64,000 nt of DNA from Agrococcus beijingensis (lineage in GTDB: Bacteria; Actinomycetota; Actinomycetes; Actinomycetales; Microbacteriaceae): NCBI RefSeq assembly GCF_030758955.1, contig NZ_CP132360.1:2777817-2841816 (forward strand), read 5' to 3'. Below are positions 36,575 to 47,272 of the stretch, piece by piece. Each line of letters starts with the position of its first letter. Position 1 is the stretch's first letter. A program made the translations under genes and the position numbers. The notes under the pieces were generated by a model. That model saw only the letters and a program-made list of their open reading frames with translations, did not search any database and was not told where the DNA came from.

Positions 36575-37108
36575 TTAGTCGTCGGCGTCGGGGATGAGGA
36601 TGGTGGCGAGGCTGATGCGACGTTGTGCGTCATCGCGTCGTTGGAGGTAGGGCGTGAGTACTTCCATGAACTCTGTTTGAAGTTTCTCAAGGTCTTGCGT
36701 GTCGAGGTAGAGCGGTGCACTTGCGAACCCGAGGAATCCGCGCAAGTCTGTGCGTCCGTCTTCGAGAACCTCTTCGAAATCATTTGAAAGGTCGCTGACG
36801 AACATTGCGAATGCCGACCGCAACTGCAGAGTGTCCATCGCCTGCATCTCCTCATGGCCGACGTGGGCCATGCGCTCCCCGAGTGCGAGCGTACGCTCGA
36901 TGGCACCACGCACCTGTCGTTCGTCGACGACCGCCAAGATTTCGGCATCAAGCAGGGCCGCGACGTGCCGGTACAGCGTGGCCTGCTTCACTTCCGGCAG
37001 TGCTTTGCGGAGCTGAGCGGTGGTCATATTGCGGCGGCCGATTTGTTGAATGATCTTCATGCGAACAGGGTGGAGCACGAGGTCGGCGACCGGACGCTCT
37101 GCAACCAT
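36575..37108 (-). CDS. Helix-turn-helix regulator (ArsR-like fold)
   Basis: 177 residues. A winged helix at residues 8-60 (LVLHPVRMKIIQQIGRRNMT, then TTAQLRKALPEVKQATLYRH) is followed by an all-helical C-terminal domain. ATG 37108 was chosen because homology starts at MVAERPVADLV; the frame extends upstream through the operator. It is divergent from the small-protein/ABC operon, separated by the perfect palindrome TTATCACTGTGATAA, so it probably represses that operon. Confidence 0.75.
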   Translation of the reverse strand: MVAERPVADLVLHPVRMKIIQQIGRRNMTTAQLRKALPEVKQATLYRHVAALLDAEILAVVDERQVRGAIERTLALGERMAHVGHEEMQAMDTLQLRSAFAMFVSDLSNDFEEVLEDGRTDLRGFLGFASAPLYLDTQDLEKLQTEFMEVLTPYLQRRDDAQRRISLATILIPDADD

Positions 37109-37125
37109 GGCTCTACCCCTAACCG

Positions 37126-37140
37126 TTATCACTGTGATAA
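37126..37140. promoter_or_regulatory. Palindromic operator between the HTH gene and ABC operon
   Basis: TTATCAC-T-GTGATAA is a perfect 15-bp palindrome 17 bases from the regulator ATG and 43 from the first ABC-operon gene. It is also much more AT-rich than its surroundings. Confidence 0.65.
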
Positions 37141-37183
37141 TGTTCTCATTGATGTACCACCCATTGAAGCAGAGGAGAGCGCG

Positions 37184-37543
37184 ATGACGCAGGCGACCTA
37201 TGGAATGGCTGGCGTTGACGTGCGCTTCCCTGGCTGGGAGTCCCTGATGGTCGGGCGAAGCTTCCTGCACGTTCCGTTAGCTGCGGTTCGGTCGGCTCGC
37301 GTTGAGCCTGGCTGGTCTTCAGAAGTACTCGGCATTCGTTCTGGTTTCGTCGTGTCCGGCTATCGCAAGCTCGGCACCTTCACTCACCCCTCGGGTGTCC
37401 GGCGACTGGTGTCGATGAAACGGGGCATGCCCCTCCTTCGCCTTCACACGGTTCGTGACGAGACCGGGTTCGACGAGATCCTCCTCAGCACCGATGACGC
37501 GGAGAGCATCGCGCACAACATTCAGGCAGGCGTCGCACGATGA
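37184..37543 (+). CDS. Small protein of unknown function heading the ABC operon
   Basis: 119 residues, no signal peptide or membrane helix. Beta-rich pattern (VDVRFPGWESLMVGRSFLHV, then VPLAAVRSARVEP and GYRKLGTFTHPSGVRRLVSM) suggests a PH-like barrel, but this is a fold guess. ATG 37184 follows AGAGGAG. Its stop overlaps the ABC ATPase start, so it is co-translated with the transporter. Confidence 0.6.
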   Translation: MTQATYGMAGVDVRFPGWESLMVGRSFLHVPLAAVRSARVEPGWSSEVLGIRSGFVVSGYRKLGTFTHPSGVRRLVSMKRGMPLLRLHTVRDETGFDEILLSTDDAESIAHNIQAGVAR

Positions 37544-38256
37544 GCCGTGCGCCGATTGAGATCCAGGGTCTTCGTAAGAGCTTCGGTGCTGTTGACGCAG
37601 TATCGGAGGCCACGTTCATAGCGGCGTCAGGCCGGGTCACGGGCTTCCTGGGCCCGAACGGTGCAGGGAAAACGACGACGCTACGCATACTGCTAGGGCT
37701 GACCCGACCGTCCAGAGGAACGGCACTTGTGCAGGGAAAGCGCTATCGAGATCACCCCCACCCGGCACGCATTGTCGGGGCGGTGGTGGATATTGCGGGC
37801 GCGCATCCGAGGATGACCGCCAGGCAGCACTTGCTCACTTACAGTGCGCTGTCCGGGCTTTCTCGGACACGAATCGAAGCGGTGCTCGAACAGGTGGGCG
37901 CGACCGCTTTCGCTGACCGTCGCATCGGCACGTTCTCGACCGGAATGCGCCAGCGGCTCTCGCTTGCGACGGCGCTTCTGGGCGACCCAGAGATCCTCGT
38001 GCTCGATGAACCCTCCAATGGCTTAGACCCGGGGGGTATCGTTTGGCTGAGAACGTTCCTCCAAGAGTTCGCGAGATCAGGGCGCACCGTCTTGTTGTCC
38101 AGCCACGTGCTCGGTGAGGTCGAGCACACCGTGGACGATGTCGTACTCATCGATAAGGGGCGGGTGAGGCGAGCCGCCTCTCTCACCGATATTCGCTCGT
38201 CAGGCGCATCCCTTGAGGACGTGTTCCTTCGCGCGACACAGGGAGGAGACCAATGA
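37540..38256 (+). CDS. ABC-2 type exporter ATPase
   Basis: 238 residues. Walker A GPNGAGKTTTLR, signature FSTGMRQRLSLA and Walker B ILVLDEPSNGLDP. The C-terminal SLEDVFLRAT is typical of antibiotic or bacteriocin exporters. Overlaps both neighbours by ATGA. With the permease it probably exports or provides immunity to a toxic compound under control of the divergent HTH regulator. Confidence 0.86.
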   Translation: MSRAPIEIQGLRKSFGAVDAVSEATFIAASGRVTGFLGPNGAGKTTTLRILLGLTRPSRGTALVQGKRYRDHPHPARIVGAVVDIAGAHPRMTARQHLLTYSALSGLSRTRIEAVLEQVGATAFADRRIGTFSTGMRQRLSLATALLGDPEILVLDEPSNGLDPGGIVWLRTFLQEFARSGRTVLLSSHVLGEVEHTVDDVVLIDKGRVRRAASLTDIRSSGASLEDVFLRATQGGDQ

Positions 38257-39050
38257 TGAGTGTGATCCGCGGCGAGCTCATCAAACTGCTCACTCTTCGT
38301 CTCGCGCTCTGGACGATCCTCCTCGCAGCAGCCTGCGGCGCACTCCTGACAGGCACACTCGCATTCATTGGGCCGGAGAACGCGACCCCGCCAATGCCCG
38401 GGCTCGATACCCCAGATGGCGTCGCGATCGTTCTCGGGCTTCCCACGGTGCTGTTGTTCATCCCCGCGCTCATCGGCACCATCGCCATCACCTCCGAGTA
38501 CCGGCACCGAACTATTGGCACCACGTTCCTCGCAGTGCCAAGGCGGGGGCAGGTGCTTGGTGCGAAACTCGTCGTCTACACCCTGCTCGGCCTAACATAC
38601 GGGCTCGCCTCCTCGATCGCATCCGGTGCAGCACTCTTCGCAGGAGCAGCAGCACGAGGAGTGACGATTCCGGTGCCTGTTGGCGAGATCATCCTGCCGC
38701 TACTCCAACTCGCCCTCGCAGCGGCCGTGTACATGGTGTTAGGGGTAAGTATCGGAGCGCTCGCCCGCAACCAACTCATCGCCATCGGCATCGTGCTCGG
38801 ATACTTCTACTTCATCGAGTTCGTACTCATGATGCTCCCCGGCGTGAACAAGCTATACCCCTTCATGCCAGGCGGAGCCACAGCCTCGCTGACGAGCTTC
38901 TCCTTCCTCACCGACACTCTCGCCGAGCAGACCTCACTCAGCCCGGCCTCGCTGGCGTCTCCTCTCATGGGAGCCGTGATACTGCTTGCTTACGCGGGAA
39001 TCGCCGGGCTCCTCGCAATATTTGTGACGTTGAAACGCGACCTGAAATGA
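38253..39050 (+). CDS. ABC-2 type exporter permease
   Basis: 265 residues with six hydrophobic helices, at roughly residues 18-38, 65-85, 108-130, 150-172, 180-198 and 232-255. Ser/Gly-rich loops lie between them, as in ABC-2 permeases. Starts at ATG 38253 overlapping the ATPase stop. Last gene of the operon. Confidence 0.82.
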   Translation: MMSVIRGELIKLLTLRLALWTILLAAACGALLTGTLAFIGPENATPPMPGLDTPDGVAIVLGLPTVLLFIPALIGTIAITSEYRHRTIGTTFLAVPRRGQVLGAKLVVYTLLGLTYGLASSIASGAALFAGAAARGVTIPVPVGEIILPLLQLALAAAVYMVLGVSIGALARNQLIAIGIVLGYFYFIEFVLMMLPGVNKLYPFMPGGATASLTSFSFLTDTLAEQTSLSPASLASPLMGAVILLAYAGIAGLLAIFVTLKRDLK

Positions 39051-39205
39051 CGAAAACACCGATCGAACTCTCAACGCTCTTAACGTCACGAACCTCTGAA
39101 ATGTCGGTATCCTCCGAAGCCAAACGAGGTGCAAGTCGGCGAGCTCAATTCGCCACTCCGTCAGTGGAGCACTTCTAAACGCCCATAACCCATCAAAGGA
39201 GAATC

Positions 39206-39616
39206 ATGCGAGCAACAGGAACCTTCACAGTGGAAGCATTCACTCCCATCGAGCCACCCTTGAACGCCGGACCCGAAACTGGCACACCGGTAGCCGTCGC
39301 GACAATGGAGAAGCGCTTCGCCGGAGACATCACTGGACGTTCGACGACGCTGTTCACCTACGCACTCGACCCAGCGAGCAATATCGGCGGATACGCTGCA
39401 ATGGAATCTTTCGAGGGATCGCTTCACCACCGTTGGGGAACTTTCAACTTCACGCACTCAGCGACGACAGCAGGTGAAGATCGGAGCGCAGAATCCTTCG
39501 CCATCATCCCCTCCAGCGGCACCGGCGAACTGAGTGGAATCTCAGGCGACGGGGGGATCGCCGTCGACCCCGACGGAACCCACCGGCTCTGGTTCGATTA
39601 CCACCTTCCCAAATGA
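39206..39616 (+). CDS. DUF3224 domain-containing protein
   Basis: 136 residues matching the small beta-barrel DUF3224 family (FTVEAFTPIEPP, MEKRFAGDITGRS, FEGSLHHRWGTF, IPSSGTGELSGISGDGGI). Function unknown. AAAGGAG precedes ATG 39206. The stop overlaps the following truncated kinase. Confidence 0.8.
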   Translation: MRATGTFTVEAFTPIEPPLNAGPETGTPVAVATMEKRFAGDITGRSTTLFTYALDPASNIGGYAAMESFEGSLHHRWGTFNFTHSATTAGEDRSAESFAIIPSSGTGELSGISGDGGIAVDPDGTHRLWFDYHLPK

Positions 39617-39994
39617 ACGCCAACCCTGCTCGCCGCACTGAGCGGCGAGACCGCTCGGCCGAGGGAGGTAGCGGGCCTCGACGGGTGAACGCACGGGAAC
39701 CGGAGGCGCAAGTGATCGTGCTCAACGGCGGATCAAGTTCGGGAAAGACGTCTATCGCACGAGCACTGCAGGAATCCCTTCCCGGAACCTGGCTGACCTT
39801 TGGGGTGGATACGTTCATCGAAGCGTTACCCGGCCGGGGCGACAGCCTGAAGTCCGGAATCAGCTACGGCCCTGATGGCACTGTCGTGGTGACGGAGCAG
39901 TACAAACGGCTGGAACGCGCTTGGTACTCAGCACTGCATACGCTGGCGCACTCGGGTGCCAACATCATTCTTGACGAGGTGCTGCTTTCCGGAA
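39613..39994 (+). pseudogene. Chloramphenicol phosphotransferase-like kinase, truncated
   Basis: P-loop NGGSSSGKTSIARALQESL, then FGVDTFIEALP and NIILDEVLLSG are recognisable CPT-like segments. Family members run about 180 residues; here homology ends at LSGNEG where a 40-bp repeat begins, and the frame stops 17 codons later. The C-terminal half with the substrate and adenine contacts is missing, so activity is unlikely. Confidence 0.6.
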
Positions 39995-40034
39995 ACGAAG
40001 GACCACCGCTACACCACTACTTGGGACTTGACCC
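39995..40034 (+). repeat. 40-bp repeat copy A (insertion-sequence end remnant)
   Basis: Forty bases identical to the reverse complement of 50183-50222. The outer 27 bases look like a terminal inverted repeat ending in ...GGGACTTGACCC. It separates a truncated kinase from a truncated WYL gene. Confidence 0.75.
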
Positions 40035-40662
40035 CGATCTGTAGATTGCTCATCCGGTCGAGTCGGAAGGTACGCCAGTCGCTACGGGCGCGATCCCAGG
40101 AGAAGAGATACCAGCGTTGTTGGAGCCGCACTAGGCGTGCCGGTTCTACCTCACGTTGTGTCGTGTGGGATGTGTTGGCATGGTCGAAGCGCAGGATTCG
40201 GTGGGCTGTGATTGCCTCAGCGACAGTTTTCGCCGTGCCTGACTCAGGAAGTGTTCCGGCTGTGCTGGAGATGTCGGTCGTCGAGATGAGGGCGTCGACG
40301 GTGCGCCTGAGTTTGGGCGGCAAGATGCGGTGGATTTTTGCTTCGGCTCGTGCCGCAGAAGTCATAGTCTCCTCGCCGACCGTTGCTCCGTTGGCTGCCA
40401 GTTTCAGGCTCAGGACTGCCGCAATTGCTTCGTCGTCTTCGAGCATGAGTGGCGGGAGTGCTCGGCCTGCTACGAGTTGGTAGTGACCTCCGGGACCACG
40501 GCTGCTCTGGACGGGATACCCGAGGTTTCGGAGGAACTCGATGTCGCGTCGCAGTGTTCTGGGTGTGCTCTCGGTCGCCGTGGCCAGATCGGGCGCTGTC
40601 CATTGGCGGCCGCTCTGTAGCAACGAGAGTAAGCGCAGCATCCGCTCCCGTGGCGTCCTCAT
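40035..40662 (-). pseudogene. WYL regulator, N-terminal half
   Basis: About 208 residues from ATG 40662: HTH (LATATESTPRTLRRDIEFLR), then a WYL core (REVEPARLVRLQQRWYLFSW), clearly paralogous to the gene at 33222-34187. It breaks at RTFRLDRMSNLQIG against an insertion-sequence end; the frame stops a few codons into the repeat. The missing C-terminal half lies at 29227-29566 on the other strand. The start is divergent from the UvrA-like gene with an operator motif between them. Confidence 0.75.
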
Positions 40663-40685
40663 GTTTGCCCTCCTGCCAAACAGGT

Positions 40686-40706
40686 TGCGGTCAATACCTG
40701 TCCACA
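40686..40706. promoter_or_regulatory. WYL operator, copy 2
   Basis: TGCGGTC-N7-GTCCACA, same spacing and nearly the same arms as 34204-34224. An overlapping ACAGGT/ACCTGT inverted repeat (40680-40701) is also present. It lies nine bases upstream of the UvrA-like gene's -10 element. Confidence 0.6.
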
Positions 40707-40714
40707 ACTGATCG

Positions 40715-40720
40715 TAGCGT
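40715..40720 (+). promoter_or_regulatory. Leaderless -10 element of the UvrA-like gene
   Basis: TAGCGT ends six bases before ATG 40727, without a ribosome-binding site. Confidence 0.45.
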
Positions 40721-40726
40721 TGAGAC

Positions 40727-43042
<2,316 letters not shown>

Positions 43043-43306
43043 CGACGCTCAGTGAAGGGTCGCAAAGCCACGTTTGATCGGCGATACCGTTCTGACCTGA
43101 TTCCTCCTCCCGCACGGTATTCGATGCTTGCCGAAGAGGTCGATCCATGAGCAGGAAAGCTCGGGATCGCATCAAAGCCTGAACCAGCGTCTGGCTTGAC
43201 AAGAAGGCTGATATTTCGCGTCCAACGGCGGACAGCGGAGACCCCGACCGCGCCCGGCACAGTGCGGCATGCAGGGCACCTACCGGCTTTGGGTGCTGAT
43301 GGCGCA

Positions 43307-43322
43307 CCTCCCTTGTGGGAGG
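43307..43322 (+). promoter_or_regulatory. Hairpin sequestering a ribosome-binding site
   Basis: CCTCCC-TTGT-GGGAGG is a perfect 6-bp stem whose 3' arm is the ribosome-binding site (GGGAGG) of GTG 43330. Folding would block initiation. Confidence 0.45.
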
Positions 43323-43329
43323 CGTCACC

Positions 43330-44190
43330 GTGGACGAACACACCTCACCCGCTACCCACGATGCTGCGGGAACGACTGGCTCGACCAGCGGCGGTTACGA
43401 GAGCCCAGAAGGTCTACGTTCCCTACTAACTCGACTACACGATTCCGGGCCGGGCGCTTGGCGGGGTGACCGTGAAGCAGCCGAACTCATGCGCTACACC
43501 GCCACGAAGTACCGGCCACTCGCACGTAAGCACGGGCTGGATGCCTGGGCGGTCGCGTCCGCCGCGTTCGAGGTGATGCTCGCCCCTTCAACGCGTAACG
43601 CGGGCAACCCTTGGGCGGTGGTGACGCGTGCTGTGCAGATCACCTGTCACGCGGAGACTCGCGCTGCTGGGATGCTGACCTCTGCCAGCAAAGTACGCCA
43701 CGCCTCTCGGATGGCCGGGTTCCATGATGCGGTGCGGTTCGCCGAGCGGGAGCGGCTGGCCGACTACCATCCCGCTTTCACGCACCGCGACGACGACCCG
43801 GACGAGAGCGAGCGTGAGGCGCGAGTGGCCGCTTTGCTGTCTGCCACGGTCGCGCTGTTCGAGTCTGCGGGTTGGGATGCTGCGCTCGTTGCCGAGTGCG
43901 TCGAGCATGTGGCCTACCGGCTTGCCGATCTCTCCTCGCGTCAGCGAGGGGTCGAGGTGCTGCGCCGTGACCGCACGATCCCAATGCTGCTCGGTCTGCC
44001 GCCCCGGTCGTGGTCTGCGCTGTTGCGGATCACACTCGGGCATCCCGACCTGAAGCACGCGGGCACGCCGATGGGTGATGGTGTGCTGCTGCGATTACTG
44101 AACGGCGAAACGCTGGACGCTCTGTGCAACGATCAGGCGCTGATGAAGATGATCCGCACCGCCAACCCCGACAAGCACGCCGCGCCTTGA
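43330..44190 (+). CDS. Conserved hypothetical protein of the serine-recombinase element
   Basis: 286 residues, mostly helical and basic, no signal peptide. WYL, HTH or nuclease motifs are not evident; HGLDAWAVASAAFEVMLAPS, NPWAVVTRAVQITCHAETRA and QRGVEVLRRDRTIPMLLGLP are the distinctive stretches. The layout (helical core, charged middle DDDPDESERE) resembles replication-initiator-like or sigma-like accessory proteins of actinobacterial elements, but I cannot name a family. GTG 43330 was chosen for GGGAGG seven bases upstream. Upstream of a small ORF and convergent with the serine recombinase. Confidence 0.65.
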   Translation: MDEHTSPATHDAAGTTGSTSGGYESPEGLRSLLTRLHDSGPGAWRGDREAAELMRYTATKYRPLARKHGLDAWAVASAAFEVMLAPSTRNAGNPWAVVTRAVQITCHAETRAAGMLTSASKVRHASRMAGFHDAVRFAERERLADYHPAFTHRDDDPDESEREARVAALLSATVALFESAGWDAALVAECVEHVAYRLADLSSRQRGVEVLRRDRTIPMLLGLPPRSWSALLRITLGHPDLKHAGTPMGDGVLLRLLNGETLDALCNDQALMKMIRTANPDKHAAP

Positions 44191-44219
44191 TTTGGGGGTG
44201 GGGCTCCGCACCTAACGGT

Positions 44220-44441
44220 ATGAGCACCCGCACCGTTACCCCCACTGACACCTCCACCGCCCCTGAGCCGTCGCCTAACTCCACGCTCGGCGCTCAGCTT
44301 GCCGCCGCCTCGCGGCGCGCGCAGGGCTTCACCACCGTCGTAGATGATCCAGCCGTGCTGACTCGGCTGCGCGGACTCTGCAACGCTCCGCGCCCCATGC
44401 GTGTACCCGTCGCCGAGCAACGCGAAGGCCCCGCACCCTGA
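44220..44441 (+). CDS. Small hypothetical protein
   Basis: 73 residues, Thr/Pro-rich at the N-terminus, then LGAQLAAASRRAQGFTTVVD and LTRLRGLCNAP. ATG 44220 follows a GGGGGTGGGG tract. No recognised domain. It lies 29 bases after the preceding gene and is convergent with the recombinase. Confidence 0.45.
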   Translation: MSTRTVTPTDTSTAPEPSPNSTLGAQLAAASRRAQGFTTVVDDPAVLTRLRGLCNAPRPMRVPVAEQREGPAP

Positions 44442-44488
44442 CATGCTTTCGTAGCCAGGAACGCGGGGCCGGTCACGCATCGTCGGGG

Positions 44489-46057
44489 CTATGCGCGCCA
44501 GATGAACTCGACCCGGCGTGCGAGCACTGCCGCGCGGTGCGCGTCTCGGCGCACGTGGAAGTCCTCGGTGCTCTCGTTGCGGCGCTTGGGGACAGCGGTC
44601 ATCATGTCTGCGGGGTGAGCGTGCACGAGTACCGCTTGCAGGATCAGGCTCGCGGCCTGGTACTGCCACATCGGGGTACGCCCCTTCCACTCAGCCGCAA
44701 CCGTGGTCATGTCGATGTTGAGCCCTGCGTGCTGCTCGGGCATCGTCGCCGCATGCTCGCGGCGGGTCGACTCGATCCGCTCCGCAATCCTCGCACGTTG
44801 CCGCACCCACATGGTCTTGTCGATCAGGCCGTCGTAGTAATCATCATCCAGCCTCGCCAAGCGTTCCCTATCCGCGTCGAGCGTCGCCGCGAGCCCGACC
44901 CTGGCCGCAAGGTCTCTGCCGGAGGTTCGGTGTTTCGTGGGGTGGAGGGTGATCTGCTCGAACGTCGCACGCACTGCTTCCTCCACGAGCTTCTCGATTT
45001 CGGCAGAGCGGATCGAACGGGTGCACCCGCCTGGGGTCGGCTGGATGCACTGGTACACGCCGCCCCGGTGAATCATCGCCGTCCCGCACAGTGAGCAGCG
45101 AATCAACCCCGAGAACGGGTACATCCGCACCGCCGAACCACTTCCGGGTTGGTGGAAGTTCCGGGCCTTCTTCCTGGCATCGAGTACGTCGGAGACTTGC
45201 TGCCAGGTGTCCTCGTCAACAATCGCGGGCCACGCCGCTTTCACCTGCATTTTCGAGGTTCGCGCGCGGCTCCCGTCCGGCATGACGGGCCGGTACTCGC
45301 GCACGCCCTTGTTGGAGGGGTTGTAGAGCACCATCTTGAGCGTCCGATCCGACCACCTGCATCCGTGGGTGGTGAGGATGCCGCGCTCGTTCCACTCCTT
45401 CCGTATTCGGTACAGGGAGTCACCGGCGAGCACCCGCTGGTACATCTCGACCACCAGCGGCCCCGTCACCGGATCAATCGTGAGCGCGCCTGCCTCGGCC
45501 CGGTATCCGAACGGCACCCGGCCGCCGTGCCAGGCACCCTCGATGGCCTGCTGTTTCGCTGCCCGTGCGACACGACGGGCAGTATCCGCCGATGACTTGT
45601 TCGCCATCGCGACCAGCACCCTGGCCATCGCCACATCAGAATCCGTATCCAACCGGAGCGAGCCGGTCACGGAGCGGACGGTGAACCCGCCGAGCACCTT
45701 CGCGTCGATGAGGTCTTCCAAATCTCTCGGGTCGCGCACCGCCCGATCCAAGTCATACGCGACCATCACCTGCGCCTGGCCGTCCGCGAGATTCTTGAGC
45801 ATGGCGCGGAACTGCGGGCGAACAACCCGCCGCACCCGCTCACCCGAAGAGAGTGTGATCGTGCGCTGCTTGAACGCCGACGTGTCGTTTTCTCGGAATA
45901 CGGCTGCGACTTCCCAGCCGTGGGCTTCGGCGTAGGCGCGGCAGTCGACCTCTTGCCGATCCACGCCGCGTTCGGTGCCCTCGGGGTCGTCACTGATCCT
46001 GACGTACACCACCGCCCGCAACGCTTCCGTGGTCTGTTCCTGCTGTTCGTGGCCCAT
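44489..46057 (-). CDS. Large serine recombinase (integrase)
   Basis: 522 residues. N-terminal resolvase domain with the nucleophile Ser in VVYVRISDDPEG (about residue 21) and the AYDLDRAVRDPRDL helix; a recombinase domain (GRVPFGYRAEAG); a zinc ribbon with CSLCGTAMIHRGGVYQC and a further Cys; then a coiled coil (DDDYYDGLIDKTMWVRQRAR). All parts of a functional integrase seem present. It starts at 46057, about 35 bases from a relaxase gene that has lost its 5' part, so it probably lies at one end of an integrated element. Confidence 0.9.
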   Translation of the reverse strand: MGHEQQEQTTEALRAVVYVRISDDPEGTERGVDRQEVDCRAYAEAHGWEVAAVFRENDTSAFKQRTITLSSGERVRRVVRPQFRAMLKNLADGQAQVMVAYDLDRAVRDPRDLEDLIDAKVLGGFTVRSVTGSLRLDTDSDVAMARVLVAMANKSSADTARRVARAAKQQAIEGAWHGGRVPFGYRAEAGALTIDPVTGPLVVEMYQRVLAGDSLYRIRKEWNERGILTTHGCRWSDRTLKMVLYNPSNKGVREYRPVMPDGSRARTSKMQVKAAWPAIVDEDTWQQVSDVLDARKKARNFHQPGSGSAVRMYPFSGLIRCSLCGTAMIHRGGVYQCIQPTPGGCTRSIRSAEIEKLVEEAVRATFEQITLHPTKHRTSGRDLAARVGLAATLDADRERLARLDDDYYDGLIDKTMWVRQRARIAERIESTRREHAATMPEQHAGLNIDMTTVAAEWKGRTPMWQYQAASLILQAVLVHAHPADMMTAVPKRRNESTEDFHVRRDAHRAAVLARRVEFIWRA

Positions 46058-46073
46058 CTCTCGGCCCCACCTT

Positions 46074-46094
46074 CCTACTCGTGTGAGAGGTAGG
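46074..46094. promoter_or_regulatory. Inverted repeat at the recombinase/relaxase junction
   Basis: CCTACTC-GTGT-GAGAGGTAGG is an imperfect inverted repeat between the recombinase start and the headless relaxase. It is a candidate attachment half-site or recombinase operator. Confidence 0.35.
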
Positions 46095-47119
46095 TGCGTT
46101 TACAGAACCTCGGCTACGCAGTGACGGCTCATAGGGCGCAAGGCATCACGACCGACACCTCGCATGTCCTCGTTGATCCGTCTACGACCAGGGAGAACCT
46201 GTATGTCGCGATGACTCGCGGCAGGCACACGAACCTCGCATATGTCGCCACCGACTTCCCCGACGACAACCACACCACCCCGCACCCGGCGGATGACCCG
46301 GATGCGACCGCGCGGAGCGTGCTCTATGGAGTGCTGCAGCACGTCGGCGCGGAACTCTCCGCGCACGAGACGATCATCGCCGAACAGGAGGCCTGGGGGT
46401 CGGTGGCGCAGCTCGCGGCGGAGTACGAAACGATCGCGCAAGCCGCCCAACACGACCGCTTCGCCACCCTCATCCGTCAATCCGGCCTCACCCCGGACGA
46501 AGCAGAAGACACGATCCACTCCGACGCGTTCGGGGCACTCACCGCCGAACTCCGCAGAGCCGAAGCGAACCACCACAACATCGACGCCCTCATCCCGCGG
46601 CTCGTCGCAGCACGCGGCTTCGGCGACGCCGACGACATCGCCTCCGTCATCCACCACCGTCTTACCCGAGCCACCGCCAGACCCGCAGGTTCCGGGCGCA
46701 CCCGCAAGGCGCCCCGACTGATCTCCGGCCTCATCCCCGAAGCCGCCGGGCCCATGAGCGCCGAGATGCGGAATGCCCTCACGGAGCGACGCGAGCTGAT
46801 CGAACAACGCGCCGTGGCCGTCGTCGACCACGCCCTCACCGAGCGTCACGAATGGGCGCTCGCACTCGGAAACATGCCGCCTGAGACGAGAGCCGTGGCC
46901 ACGTGGAAACAGCAGGCGAGAACCGTGGCCGCGTACCGGGACCGCTACGGCATCACCACACGCACGCCGCTCGGCCCGGCACCCGACAGTGACGCACAGA
47001 AGATCGACGCCGCACGAGCGAAAGCCGCTCTCGCAAGACTCCGCGACCTCGCTAGTGCCGAACGACACGACGAGCCATCTCGGACTGCGCGGCGCGAGGG
47101 CGCGGGCCTGGGCCTGTGA
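46094..47119 (+). pseudogene. MobF relaxase, C-terminal part only
   Basis: Begins mid-helicase at LGYAVTAHRAQGITTDTSHV and YVAMTRGRHTNLAYVATD (late SF1 motifs) and continues into the coiled-coil tail (about 340 residues). Relaxase and Walker motifs are absent. It is a different relaxase from the one at 29701-33156. Its 5' part is lost next to the serine recombinase, consistent with integration into a relaxase gene; the missing part is not in the window. Confidence 0.75.
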
Positions 47120-47272
47120 CCCATTTCCCTTCCGAATGTCGCCGGTGCGTCGTATCTTGGTAGTTGAGGCGGATTTCTCCTTGATATGACGCTCCTCGGG
47201 GCAGGCCGCAAGGCCACTCACACACGCACCGCTTCCGACGATCCGTTGTGCATGTGAGAGGAAACCCCCGTC

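Noticed and set aside
36381..36578. 65-codon ORF overlapping the stop of the P-loop kinase
   Set aside because: The ATGA overlap is attractive, but composition is unremarkable, no domain is seen, and it runs into the end of the convergent HTH gene. Possibly the remnant of a longer gene.
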